Below, piece after piece: positions 53,210 through 62,227 of a stretch of 64,000 bases of DNA (its first letter is position 1; each line of letters begins with the position of its first letter). Position numbers and translations under genes: made by a program. The DNA is taken from NCBI RefSeq assembly GCF_900095735.1, contig NZ_FNLO01000001.1:292335-356334 (forward strand). Reading direction: 5' to 3'. This DNA is from Chitinasiproducens palmae. Lineage in GTDB: Bacteria > Pseudomonadota > Gammaproteobacteria > Burkholderiales > Burkholderiaceae. Below the pieces are notes generated by a model. It saw only the letters and a program-made list of their open reading frames with translations. It was not told the origin of the DNA and ran no database searches.

Positions 53210-54142
53210 ATGAATGCCGCTTCCTCACGCTGGTTGCATGATCCGGAGAACGCCTACGCCGATTGGCAGGAGCGTGAAGCCGTCGGCGCCGACCGCCGCC
53301 TTTTCTCCGCGCGCTCGATCGTTCAGCACCGCGCGATGTTTCGGCGCTTCCTGCGCTTCCTGATCGGGCGCGGCGTCAACCTTGCCAGCTTCGACGCCAC
53401 GCATGTCGAAGCGTTCTTTGCGGAGTCGGAGCAGCGATTCCTGCCGGGCACCACGACGCGGCTTCGTTACCTGAAATTGCTCGACCGCCTGAGCCGGCAA
53501 CTGATTGCCGACCAGGTTCGCCGTGAACATCCGGTGGCCGAGCTGCTGGCCGACGCGCACTGGCCGACCACCGAGCCGGTGCCGCTGTACATGCCGCCCG
53601 ACGCGGACCTGCGGCTGCAGCAATGGGCGCAAGCCGATCCCGGCGACGATGCGGCGGCACGTCGCGACAAGGCCATCGTCGCGATGTTGCTCGCGACCGG
53701 TGTGACAGCCATCGAGTTCCGAACCGCCCGCACCGAAGACCTGCGCACCGACGGGCGGCCGCCCTACCTGCACGTTGGCGAGCACGGGCCGAGGCCGGCG
53801 CGCACCGTCGCGCTGGAAGCCTTCGCCATCCCGTTGCTGACCGACTGGCGCGCGCGCCGGCTGCGCGACGATCCGCCCAACGCATTGCTGTTCCCGGGCG
53901 ACCGCGGCCCTGACGTGTCGGCCGCAGCGCTGTGCCGGATCGTTCGTCAGGCATTGCTCGACGTTGGCTTCAGCGCGCCGGACATGAGCCCGCGCGTGCT
54001 GCGCAACACATGGGGCAGGCGGCGTCTGCTGGCTGGCGACGATCATCAGAACGTCAGCCGTCTGATGGGCCTGACCAGCTCGCGCACGGTCGTTCGCCTG
54101 CAGCGCACGATCGACGGCGGCGTGGTGGACGCGCGCGACTGA
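53210..54142 (+). CDS. Tyrosine-recombinase-like protein lacking catalytic residues
   Basis: A 310-residue protein with the two-domain plan of XerC/XerD: an N-terminal SAM-like core-binding domain (QHRAMFRRFLRFLIGRGVNL) and a C-terminal domain aligning as RDKAIVAMLLATGVTAIEF and SPRVLRNTWGRRRLLAGDD. At the catalytic positions of XerC the residues are Thr166 for the first Arg, Arg262 for His, Arg265 kept, Leu288 for His and Leu297 for the Tyr nucleophile. It therefore should not cut DNA and may be a DNA-binding or structural derivative. It precedes serA in the same direction; no attachment sites were seen. Confidence 0.78.
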   Translation: MNAASSRWLHDPENAYADWQEREAVGADRRLFSARSIVQHRAMFRRFLRFLIGRGVNLASFDATHVEAFFAESEQRFLPGTTTRLRYLKLLDRLSRQLIADQVRREHPVAELLADAHWPTTEPVPLYMPPDADLRLQQWAQADPGDDAAARRDKAIVAMLLATGVTAIEFRTARTEDLRTDGRPPYLHVGEHGPRPARTVALEAFAIPLLTDWRARRLRDDPPNALLFPGDRGPDVSAAALCRIVRQALLDVGFSAPDMSPRVLRNTWGRRRLLAGDDHQNVSRLMGLTSSRTVVRLQRTIDGGVVDARD

Positions 54143-54472
54143 GCGGGCCGTCGCATCGCCGTGCTGTCCGGAGCGCCCCAGCCGCCCGCCGTGGTTCGTC
54201 GTTGGTCGAAGCGGGCCTGGCGCACCGGTGCGCCGTGCAGGCGCTGCGGCAGCGGCGTCGACGGGCTCGGCCCGAGCCGCTGCCCCGTGCGGCTGCCCCG
54301 AGCCGCGTCCATGCCGAGGCCCGGCAGTCCAGGCCACTGCTCGCCCCCAAGATGACCTCGCGTGCGTGTTCCTACGCCCTGTTCGCGGTCGGGCTATTGG
54401 CCTGTGGCCAGCGCGGCCGCCGGCGTCGTGGCATAGTTGATCTTTCCGATCATTCGTACCCTAGCGCCTGCA
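54143..54472. other. 330-base gap before serA
   Basis: No gene, clear terminator or named regulatory site is seen. A slightly AT-richer stretch at 54433-54465 (TAGTTGATCTTTCCGATCAT) could carry the serA promoter. Confidence 0.35.
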
Positions 54473-55684
54473 ATGACCCCCGTACTGCTCCTAGAAGGCA
54501 TTCATCAGACGGCTTACGATCTGCTCAACCAGGCCGGTCTGGACGTGGAACGCCAGCCTTCCGCGCTCGAAGGCGATGCGCTCGCCGAGGCGATCGCGCG
54601 CACGCAGCTGCTGGGTATCCGCTCCGCGACGCACGTCGATGCGGAAGCCTTCAGTCATCAAAAGTCGCTGCTCGCCCTTGGCTGCTTCTGCATCGGCACC
54701 TCGCAAGTCGATCTGGACGCCGGAGCCCGCGCCGGCATCCCGGTGTTCAACGCGCCGTTCTCCAACACCCGCTCGGTGGCCGAACTGGTCATCGCCGAGG
54801 CGGTGCTTCTGTTGCGGCGGATCCCGGAGAAGACCGCGCTGGCGCATGCCGGTGTCTGGGCGAAGGGTGCGGCGGGTGCGTATGAAGCGCGGGGCAAGAC
54901 CATCGCGGTCATCGGCTACGGCAACATCGGTTCCCAGGTCGGTGTGCTCGCGGAAGCGCTGGGCATGCGGGTCGTGTACTACGACGTGCAGCCGAAGTTG
55001 CCGCTGGGCGTGGCGCGCGGTGCGACGAGCCTGCGCGACGCGGTCGGGGAGGCAGACGTGATCACCCTGCACGTGCCTGCGACGCCGGCCACCACCGGGA
55101 TGATCACGGCGGAAGTGTTGGCATACTGCAAGCGTGGCGCGATGCTGATCAACGCGTCGCGCGGCAAGGTCGTCGACATCGATGCGCTGAAGGCGGCGCT
55201 CGACGCCGGGCAGATCGGCGGCGCGGCGATCGACGTGTTCCCGGTCGAGCCCGGCAGCAACAGCCAGCCGTTCGAGAGCCCGCTGCGGGGCGCGAAGAAT
55301 GTCATTCTGACGCCGCATATCGGCGGCAGCACGCAGGAAGCGCAGCAGAACATCGGCATCGAGGTCGCAGCCAAACTGTTGAATTTTCTGAAGACGGGCG
55401 CGACCACGGGCGCGGTGAACTTTCCGGAGATCAGCCCCGGCGCGATCACCGGTGCCGCGCGCCTGCTCAACGTGCATGGCAACGCGCCCGGCGCGCTGGC
55501 ACGGCTGAACACCGCGCTGGCCGAAGACGGCGCGAACATCTGTGCGCAGCATCTGCAGACGCGCGGCGAACTCGGCTATGTGGTGACCGACCTCGACCGC
55601 CGGCCGTCCGAGGCGCTGCTGGCGCGACTCACTGGCGAGTCGGGTTTCATCCGCTCGCGCGTGATCCTGCCAGAGACGGTCTGA
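54473..55684 (+). CDS. serA: D-3-phosphoglycerate dehydrogenase
   Basis: SerA oxidises 3-phosphoglycerate to phosphohydroxypyruvate, the first step of serine synthesis, with NAD. The 403-residue product has the substrate-domain start MTPVLLLEGIHQTAYDLLNQ, the Rossmann motif VIGYGNIGSQVGVLAEALGM, the catalytic histidine in VILTPHIGGSTQEAQ with LINASRGKVVDIDAL, and a C-terminal ACT domain (HGNAPGALARLNTALAEDGANI region) for serine feedback. Length matches the E. coli-type enzyme (about 410). ATG 54473 is used; twelve upstream in-frame residues are rejected. Confidence 0.95.
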   Translation: MTPVLLLEGIHQTAYDLLNQAGLDVERQPSALEGDALAEAIARTQLLGIRSATHVDAEAFSHQKSLLALGCFCIGTSQVDLDAGARAGIPVFNAPFSNTRSVAELVIAEAVLLLRRIPEKTALAHAGVWAKGAAGAYEARGKTIAVIGYGNIGSQVGVLAEALGMRVVYYDVQPKLPLGVARGATSLRDAVGEADVITLHVPATPATTGMITAEVLAYCKRGAMLINASRGKVVDIDALKAALDAGQIGGAAIDVFPVEPGSNSQPFESPLRGAKNVILTPHIGGSTQEAQQNIGIEVAAKLLNFLKTGATTGAVNFPEISPGAITGAARLLNVHGNAPGALARLNTALAEDGANICAQHLQTRGELGYVVTDLDRRPSEALLARLTGESGFIRSRVILPETV

Positions 55685-55714
55685 GCAGCCGCTCGGCAGC
55701 ACGCCCTCACTGCC

Positions 55715-57052
55715 TCAGCGCTCCGCGCCGCCGCTGACGTTCGAGCAGCACTGCACGACGATCACGGTGGCGCAAACCAACAACACGTACAGCATCGGCG
55801 CATGCGGCGTGAACGGCGTCGCGCAGGCGATCAGCAAGGGCGTCGCCGCACCCGAGATCGCGTAGGCGACGTTGTAGCAGAACGATAGGCCGGTGAAGCG
55901 CACCTCGGCCGGAAAGGCGGCAACCAGGATCGATGGAATCGCGCCGGCCACCCCGACCAGCAGGCCGACGCAGGCGCTGAGCGCCAGCAGCGTTGCCTTG
56001 TCTGCGCCTTGCGCCGCGGTCTCCATCAACGTTGCATAGGATAGGGCGACTGCCCCGAGTCCAAGGCTGACGGTGCGGCGCGCGCCGTAGCGATCGATCA
56101 GCCCCCCAAAGATGACGCTGCCGACGACCAGTGCGACCAGCATCGTGGTGCTGATGCAAAGGGCGTCCTCTGCGTCCACGCCGAAACGACCGGTCAGGAA
56201 GGTCGGCGTCATCAGCACGATGACCAGCACGCAGGCGCTGATCGACCAGGTCAGTACCATGCAGCGCAGCACGGTCGCGCGCTGCGCGCGCATCAGCGTG
56301 CGCAGCGGTGCTTCGCTGGACAGCGCGCGTTCGTCGCGCAGCCGACAGAAGACCGGCGTTTCACGCAGCCAGCGGCGCAGGTAGGCCAGCACCAGGCCGA
56401 ACACGCCGCCAATCACGAACGGTATGCGCCAACCGTAAGCCAGCATCGCGGACTCGCCCAGGTAGGCACCGAGCCCGGTGACGATCGCCGAGCTGAGCAG
56501 GAAACCGCTCATCAGGCCGCTCATCAAGACGCCGCATGCCAGGCCGATGCGGTCCTCGGGCAGATGCTCGGCAACGAACACCCACGCTCCCGGCACTTCG
56601 CCGCCGACGGCGGCCCCTTGCAGCAGGCGCATGGTCAGCAACAGAACCGGGGCGGTCACGCCGATCGTGGCGTAGGTGGGCAGCAGTCCGATCACCAGCG
56701 TGGGACCGGCCATCAGCGACACGCTCAACATGAACATGCGCTTGCGCCCGAGCAGATCGCCGAAATGCGCGACGATCAGGCCGCCGACCGGCCGCGCCAG
56801 ATAGCCGGCTGCAAAGATGCCGAGCGTCTGTGCGTGACGCAGCCAGATCGGCGTCGTGGCTGGAAAGAAGTGTTCGCTGAGCACGTTGGCGAGAAACACG
56901 AAGACGACGAAGTCGTACAATTCCAGCGCGCCCCCCAGGGTCGACAGCGCAAGCATGCCGATCTCGCGAGAGCGCAGTCTGCGTGGCAGCGGCATGGCCC
57001 AGATCAGGGATGGACGTGTGCCGGAACAGTCCTGCCTTCTGCTCGGATTCAT
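55715..57052 (-). CDS. MHS-family MFS transporter
   Basis: A 445-residue 12-helix transporter of the metabolite:proton symporter branch. Signature parts are LGGALELYDFVVFVFLANVL in helix 1, ARPVGGLIVAHFGDLLGRKRMF in the helix 2-3 loop, TMRLLQGAAVGGEVPGAWVF in helix 4 and WRIPFVIGGVFGLVLAYLRRWLRETP in helix 6. Substrates in this family include organic acids, betaines and shikimate; this one is unknown. AAGGAG precedes ATG 57052. It is convergent with serA, 30 bases apart. Confidence 0.9.
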   Translation of the reverse strand: MNPSRRQDCSGTRPSLIWAMPLPRRLRSREIGMLALSTLGGALELYDFVVFVFLANVLSEHFFPATTPIWLRHAQTLGIFAAGYLARPVGGLIVAHFGDLLGRKRMFMLSVSLMAGPTLVIGLLPTYATIGVTAPVLLLTMRLLQGAAVGGEVPGAWVFVAEHLPEDRIGLACGVLMSGLMSGFLLSSAIVTGLGAYLGESAMLAYGWRIPFVIGGVFGLVLAYLRRWLRETPVFCRLRDERALSSEAPLRTLMRAQRATVLRCMVLTWSISACVLVIVLMTPTFLTGRFGVDAEDALCISTTMLVALVVGSVIFGGLIDRYGARRTVSLGLGAVALSYATLMETAAQGADKATLLALSACVGLLVGVAGAIPSILVAAFPAEVRFTGLSFCYNVAYAISGAATPLLIACATPFTPHAPMLYVLLVCATVIVVQCCSNVSGGAER

Positions 57053-58110
57053 CACTTGGTCTCCTTTCTTGTATGACGCGGCCCATGGCTGGATGCGAGG
57101 GTTCGGCGTTTTCTTAAAAGGCCGGGTCGCGCCACGGCGGCGTGCCAGGATGAACGCCCCGGCCTCTGCATGCCCGCCTGGCCGCGGTGCCGTAGTGGTC
57201 GGCCAGCGAGGCGGCGCGCAGCGCCGCAGGCGCATGCCACGGCGCACGGTAGCCGTGGCGACATCGCTTGGCCGCACGCCTTCGCGCGAGGCGCCGGCCT
57301 CCGACGGCTGCACCACAGGTCGACGGGGGCGCGGCTTGGCCGTGCGGTCGCGAGCGCGTGGCGGCCCGATGCCGCGCAAGGCTGCAACAAGTGGCGGTGA
57401 AGCGCGATGCCGCCGGTGGCGGCGCGTGCGCGGTGCCTGCCCCGACGACTAACCCGAAGGCCGCACGCGTCAGTGCCTCCTCCGTGGCGACTAATCTTGC
57501 AGACGGGCCATGCAGACGGGCCATGGAGACGGGCCATGCAGACGGGGCATCCACACGGATCATGCGTACGGGTCGTGCACACGGGTCATGCACACGGGTC
57601 ATGCACACGGGCCGTGCAGGCGGGTCGCCCGGGCGCGCTGACGCGGCGTCGGACTTCGTCCAAGTCGCGCCGAGGACCTGCAGGATCGACGAAGAACGAC
57701 GGCAGGTGTCCGAAGAATATGTTGCAAAACGTTATATCGACCGCCGGGCGCAGGCGGTGTGCGGGCGAACGCCTCTCGATGGAAAGGTGGCGCGTGTTCG
57801 ACTGCGATCAGATCGGAGATGCGACGGCGCCTGCGTCAATAGCGCGCGCCAAGTGCCGCATGCACGGTGCCTGAGTGCCAACTGTGACGAATCCAGAAGG
57901 GATGTCGGGCATACTGACTTACAATGACCGTGTCCGATTTCGCCCGCGTCGTCCGGCCGAGGGTACGTGGTCAGTTGTACGAGACGGCGTGACGGACCGC
58001 AGACGTGCGCCTCGCTGAGTCGCGTCGTGCAACGGGATCGACCATGGGCACGAGTTCGCGCGGCAGCGCCTGCTACTTTCCGTCAAGGTGGACAACAGGC
58101 AGAGAACGAC
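57053..58110. other. 1.06-kb region without a supported gene
   Basis: Divergent space between the MHS transporter and the response regulator. Open frames on both strands are GC-skewed shadows lacking family resemblance and good starts. It holds a 13-bp repeat array (annotated separately) and, at 57717-57750, a relatively AT-rich patch (ATATGTTGCAAAACGTTATA) with an imperfect palindromic look, a candidate regulatory site for the downstream two-component genes. Confidence 0.4.
57502..57631. repeat. 13-bp tandem repeat, about 10 copies
   Basis: Ten consecutive 13-bp units of the type GACGGGCCATGCA / CACGGGTCATGCA. Two subfamilies are visible: the first four begin with GACGGG, the later ones with CACGG. 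Because 13 is not a multiple of three, the array is unlikely to be coding. Confidence 0.88.
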
Positions 58111-58941
58111 TTGAGTCAAGCATTCCTATCGTCGGGCATTGAGCATTTCCGCATCGCACTCCTGGACGATCATGCAATCGTCCGCTACGGGCTGGCGAAG
58201 CGCTTCGAGGAGGACGGGCGCTTCGAGGTCGTCGGCAGTTACGGCGACAGTCGCAGCCTGCTGGAAGGACTGCGTACGACCCCAGCGGATGTCCTGCTGA
58301 TAGACTACGCGCTCGGGCCGAACGAGATCGATGGCGTGACGCTGATTCGGGCGCTGCGCAGCCGGTTTCCGACCACCAAGCTGATCGTGCTGTCCGCGCT
58401 GAACGATCGCTCGATCGCGATGCTGGCCGAGCGGGCCGGCGCGCACGCCTTCCTTGGCAAGGAACTGGCGCCGGCCGAACTGGTGCGACGCGTCCGCTCG
58501 GTGATGCTCCGCAAGCGGAATGCGCCGGACACGACCCGCGTGCCGGCCCCGGCCAGCGGCGTCGAGGGCGCGCCCGGCGACGGCGACGCCGCGGGTCGGC
58601 AAGCGCCGCAAGCGGGGGCGCTCGCCTGCACTGCCTCGGACGACACGTGCGCATGGGTCAATGGCCCGTGTCCCGTGCTGCGGCGCGGAGAGGGCGAGGC
58701 AGTCGAGCAACGTCGGTTGCTGCAGGAGTGTCTGACGCCGCGCGAGGTCGAAGTATTGCGCTGCTTCTTCGAGGGCCTCACGGTGTCGGAAATCGGGGCC
58801 AAATTCCGGCGCAGCCCAAAGACCATCAGTGCGCAAAAGGCGTCTGCCTACCGCAAACTCGGCATCCGCTCCGACCGCGAGTTTTTCAAGGTGTGGGGCC
58901 TGGGCAGGCTCGACGGGGTGTTGGAGCAGGACGGAAATTGA
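58111..58941 (+). CDS. LuxR-type response regulator (BvgA-like) with Cys-containing linker
   Basis: A 276-residue regulator from TTG 58111; the start is uncertain because no strong ribosome-binding site is seen. The receiver domain has the acidic pair in IALLDDHAIVRYG, the phosphoacceptor Asp65 in VLLIDYALG, Ser95 in VLSALND and Lys117 in FLGKELAP. A 70-residue Pro/Ala/Gly linker holding three cysteines (173, 180, 187) leads to a LuxR helix-turn-helix (LTPREVEVLRCFFEGLTVSE, RSPKTISAQKASAYRKLGI). It is followed by the sensor kinase gene, and the pair resembles BvgA/BvgS or EvgA/EvgS. The linker is longer than usual. Confidence 0.88.
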   Translation: MSQAFLSSGIEHFRIALLDDHAIVRYGLAKRFEEDGRFEVVGSYGDSRSLLEGLRTTPADVLLIDYALGPNEIDGVTLIRALRSRFPTTKLIVLSALNDRSIAMLAERAGAHAFLGKELAPAELVRRVRSVMLRKRNAPDTTRVPAPASGVEGAPGDGDAAGRQAPQAGALACTASDDTCAWVNGPCPVLRRGEGEAVEQRRLLQECLTPREVEVLRCFFEGLTVSEIGAKFRRSPKTISAQKASAYRKLGIRSDREFFKVWGLGRLDGVLEQDGN

Positions 58942-59176
58942 AGCAGTCGAAGCACTTGCAGGTGCTCTGGCAGTGCACACGGGCGGGGCGATCGAATCCG
59001 CCTGGCTGGCCCGCCGGCCGTCGCTGCCAGCAGGTGCGCCGGTCATCGAGACCGGCGCGAGCATCTGCCGTGGCAGCATGGCGGCGCGGCGCGCAGCGTG
59101 GCCAAGCTGCGACGGTTGACGGCGGCGCCGGCCGGCCGCTTCTTGCCCGGCCACCCCGACGTTGCGCGAGGGCGCA

Positions 59177-61561
59177 ATGAAGTCGTGGTTCGCGCCGGCC
59201 GCCCGCCTGTCTTCGTGGCTGCTCCTGGGCTTGCTCTCCGTCGCCTGGGCCGCGCCGGGATACCCGGCCGACGCCGTGTCGTTCACGCCTGAGGAACGCG
59301 CATGGATCGCCGCCCATCCGGTTGTGCGCGTCGCGGCGGACCCGGTGTGCAAGCCGGTCGTCTACGAGAAGAACGGCTACTACCATGGGCTTGCCGTCGA
59401 GTACCTGCGGCTGATCTCCCGCGAGACAGGCTTGCGCTTCACGTTTGCGCCGCCCGGCGCATGGCGGCACTCGGCAGACCTGTTGCGGCGCGACGAGATC
59501 GACATGCTGCCGGCCGAGTATCAGCACATGTTGCGCGCGGAAGTAGCATCGCAACTCACGTTCGTCGGCACCTACTTCGTCAGTTCGACCGTGATCGTCA
59601 CGCAGGGCAACGCGCCGATGATGGTCGAAGCAGCCGATCTGGCCGGCAAGCGCGTTGCGATGAAGCGCGACGGTGCGCAGGCGACAGCGGTTGCGAAGCG
59701 TTACCCGTCGATCGAGATCGTCGACGCCGACGATACCGAAGATGCGCTGGAGGCGGTGATCTCGGGGCGCGCGGATGCCGCAATCGACAGCGACATCGCG
59801 GTCAGCCCGCTGCTGCGGCGGCGCTATGGCCGCTTCCTCAAGGTGTCCGGCGCGCTGTCAGGGATGACCTCCGACCTCTCGATCGGCGTGCGCCGCGACC
59901 TGCCGATCCTGCAGTCGATCGTGCGCAAGGCGTTGCGCGGCGTCAGCGCCGGCGAGGCGGACGTGATCACGCGCGAAGTGCTGGCTCGGGAGGACTACGG
60001 TGCGCCATCGCTGTCCGTGCTCGCGGCCTACTATGCGGAGGAAGCCGCAACGCTGGCCTTCTGCGTCTCGGTATTGATCTTCTTTTTCGTGCGGGCGCGG
60101 CGCGACCGTCGCGCCGCGATGGAAAGCGAGCGGCAGAAGGCCATGTTCCTCGCGGTGATGAGCCATGAGATCCGTTCGCCGCTGAATGGCATTCTCGCCT
60201 CCATCGAACTGCTGGACGACGCGCGCCTCGATCCGGAACAGGCGCGGCTCGCCCAGATCGCGATTTCGGCCGCGCAGGCGCTACAGGGCCTGCTGGACGA
60301 CGCGCTGGACATTTCCCGGCTGGATGCGGGGCGGGCCGATCTTGCGCCGGTGCCAACGCCGCTGCGCGAGTTCGTTCGCGAAGTTGCCGTTCTGATCGAG
60401 TTCAAGGCGCAGGCGAAAGGCCTGGCATTCGTTGAAACGGTGGATGCACCCGACGACGTCGTGCCGTATCTCGACCAGCGCCGCGTCGGCCAGATCATGC
60501 GCAACCTGCTGTTCAACGCGGTCAAGTTCACGTCGCACGGACGTATCGCGCTGCGCGTGACGCTGACTGTCGGCCGGCAGCGCGCGTCGCGCGGCGAATT
60601 GTGGATCCGCGTCACCGACAGCGGCATCGGCATCCCGGAGAAGGAACGCGCACGGATTTTCGAGCCTTTCGTGCGGGGCTCGAACGCGGCCGCGGGCGGC
60701 GCCGGACTCGGCTTGGCGATCTGCAGGGAATTGGCGGCGCTGATGGGGGGCACGATCACGCTGAGCGAGCACGACGGACCGGGCGCATGCTTCGACGTGC
60801 GCCTGCCGGTCACGCTGGTGCTGGCCGATGCGGCGCCGGCGGCACACGAACCGCTATCCGAGCGCCCCGACCTGCGCAGCGCGCGCCAGGAAGCGCGCGT
60901 GCTGGTGGTCGAGGACCAGGAGGTCAATCGCTATGTGCTGGACCGCCAGTTGCGATCGCTGGGCTGCCGCGTGTTGCTGGCGCCGGACGGCGCGTCCGGC
61001 ATCGCGCTGTTGGAGCGGGAAGCGCTCGACCTTGTGCTGCTGGACTACAACCTTCCGGACATGGCGGGCGATGCGGTGGCGAAGGCCAGACGTCGTTTCG
61101 AGGCCGAAACCGGCGCGCCGCGGCTGCCGATCATCGCATTGTCCGCGGGCGTGACGCATGCCCAGCAGGGCGTTTGCTTCGATGCGGGCATCGACGGCTT
61201 CGTGAAGAAGCCGGTGCGCCTGCACCAGCTTGCCGCATTGCTGGAATTGTGGTGTGAAGTTGCGGTGGCGCCGTTGACGCCGGAAACGAGTGCGGACGTC
61301 GTGCTCGACGTGGCGGCCGTGCTCAGGCAGGACGCGTTGGCGCTACTGGCCGCCTTCAGGGATCGCAATACCGAGCTGATGGCGCATTACGTGCATCGTC
61401 TGAAGGGCGCGGCCCTGACGCTGTCGCTGAACGACATCGCGACGCTCGCGAGCCGTCTGGAGCGGGATCTTCGTGCGGGCAAGCTCGCGCCCGACGCCGC
61501 GGCACGGCTCGCGACGCGAATCGACGAGCTGGTCGCCGCCGTGCAGCGCCTGGGCGAATAG
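59177..61561 (+). CDS. Hybrid sensor kinase with periplasmic SBP domain (BvgS-like)
   Basis: A 794-residue phosphorelay sensor. A signal peptide is followed by one periplasmic substrate-binding-type domain (residues about 40-270), a membrane helix (about 291-305, ATLAFCVSVLIFFFVRARR), HisKA with His330 in VMSHEIRSPLNGIL, the ATPase domain (NLLFNAVKFT, VTDSGIGIP, GAGLGLAICREL), a receiver with Asp623 in LVLLDYNLPDM, and a C-terminal HPt domain with His740 (YVHRLKGAALTLS). All four relay sites are present. Unlike BvgS it has only one sensor domain and no PAS domain. The ligand is unknown. ATG 59177 follows GCGAGGG. Confidence 0.92.
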   Translation: MKSWFAPAARLSSWLLLGLLSVAWAAPGYPADAVSFTPEERAWIAAHPVVRVAADPVCKPVVYEKNGYYHGLAVEYLRLISRETGLRFTFAPPGAWRHSADLLRRDEIDMLPAEYQHMLRAEVASQLTFVGTYFVSSTVIVTQGNAPMMVEAADLAGKRVAMKRDGAQATAVAKRYPSIEIVDADDTEDALEAVISGRADAAIDSDIAVSPLLRRRYGRFLKVSGALSGMTSDLSIGVRRDLPILQSIVRKALRGVSAGEADVITREVLAREDYGAPSLSVLAAYYAEEAATLAFCVSVLIFFFVRARRDRRAAMESERQKAMFLAVMSHEIRSPLNGILASIELLDDARLDPEQARLAQIAISAAQALQGLLDDALDISRLDAGRADLAPVPTPLREFVREVAVLIEFKAQAKGLAFVETVDAPDDVVPYLDQRRVGQIMRNLLFNAVKFTSHGRIALRVTLTVGRQRASRGELWIRVTDSGIGIPEKERARIFEPFVRGSNAAAGGAGLGLAICRELAALMGGTITLSEHDGPGACFDVRLPVTLVLADAAPAAHEPLSERPDLRSARQEARVLVVEDQEVNRYVLDRQLRSLGCRVLLAPDGASGIALLEREALDLVLLDYNLPDMAGDAVAKARRRFEAETGAPRLPIIALSAGVTHAQQGVCFDAGIDGFVKKPVRLHQLAALLELWCEVAVAPLTPETSADVVLDVAAVLRQDALALLAAFRDRNTELMAHYVHRLKGAALTLSLNDIATLASRLERDLRAGKLAPDAAARLATRIDELVAAVQRLGE

Positions 61562-61693
61562 CGTGCTGCCCGGCCGTGCCGGGAGCGAGGCGGGTCCAAC
61601 GAGGTTTGGGCCGAGCCCAGACCTGTCAGCGTATGCAAGCGACGCCGCGACTGGCTTGCGGGTGCTCAGGCCTGCGTGGGTTCAGCGTTGTCG

Positions 61694-62227
61694 TCAGCGG
61701 ACGTCGGGCCGTGCATCGACCCGGGCTTCGGCGCGAGCAGGCACGGCGGCTCTGGCGCCGCCGGAGGCCGCATGCTCGGCAGTCGGCGGATCGTCGCCTG
61801 GCGCGACCGGACCGCGGACGCCGTCGATCGCTGCAGCCGGGGGCGCCCCGGTCGAGTCGAGCGCATAGATCGGTACGCCGATGGTCAGGCCGAAACCGGG
61901 GATGGTACGGATCACCTCCCGCTGGAAGCCCGCGCATTCGAGCCGCTTGCGCAGTTGGCGGACCAATTGGTAGTAGCTGTCGTCGCTCACGACGACGCCG
62001 CGTCGCGTCCAGATGCGATCGATGATGTCATGTTTTCGCTTTGGACCGGTCAGGAGCGCGCGCAGCAACTCGAACTCCTTGGTCGTCAGAAAGCACGTGT
62101 TGCCCGTCTTCGAATGGGTCAGCACGGGCACGTCGCTTTTGAACAGGAAGTCGCCGAGTAGATGCGTGAGTTGCTGCGTCGCGTCGTCGACGGTCGCGCG
62201 CGACGGGTTCGAGGCTGTTGTATTCAT
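61694..62227 (-). CDS. Orphan OmpR/ToxR-type winged-helix regulator
   Basis: A 177-residue protein with a single OmpR-type DNA-binding domain at residues about 30-115 (CFLTTKEFELLRALLTGPKR, IDRIWTRRGVVVSDDSYYQL, VRQLRKRLECAGFQREVIRT, IPGFGLTIG). No receiver domain and no membrane helix is found; the C-terminal 60 residues are Ala/Pro-rich. ToxR/CadC/HilA-like domains of this type act without phosphorylation. It is convergent with the BvgS-like gene. A role in virulence or T3SS control is conceivable, as with HilA in Salmonella, but nothing in the sequence proves it. Confidence 0.8.
   Translation of the reverse strand: MNTTASNPSRATVDDATQQLTHLLGDFLFKSDVPVLTHSKTGNTCFLTTKEFELLRALLTGPKRKHDIIDRIWTRRGVVVSDDSYYQLVRQLRKRLECAGFQREVIRTIPGFGLTIGVPIYALDSTGAPPAAAIDGVRGPVAPGDDPPTAEHAASGGARAAVPARAEARVDARPDVR

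Noticed and set aside
53210..54142. Functional integrase marking the T3SS as a mobile island
   Set aside because: The catalytic residues are missing, no flanking direct repeats or tRNA target were found, and the gene is separated from the cluster by a housekeeping-type transporter.
57502..57631. Coding repeat protein
   Set aside because: A 13-bp period shifts the frame in each unit, and no start or family resemblance supports a product.
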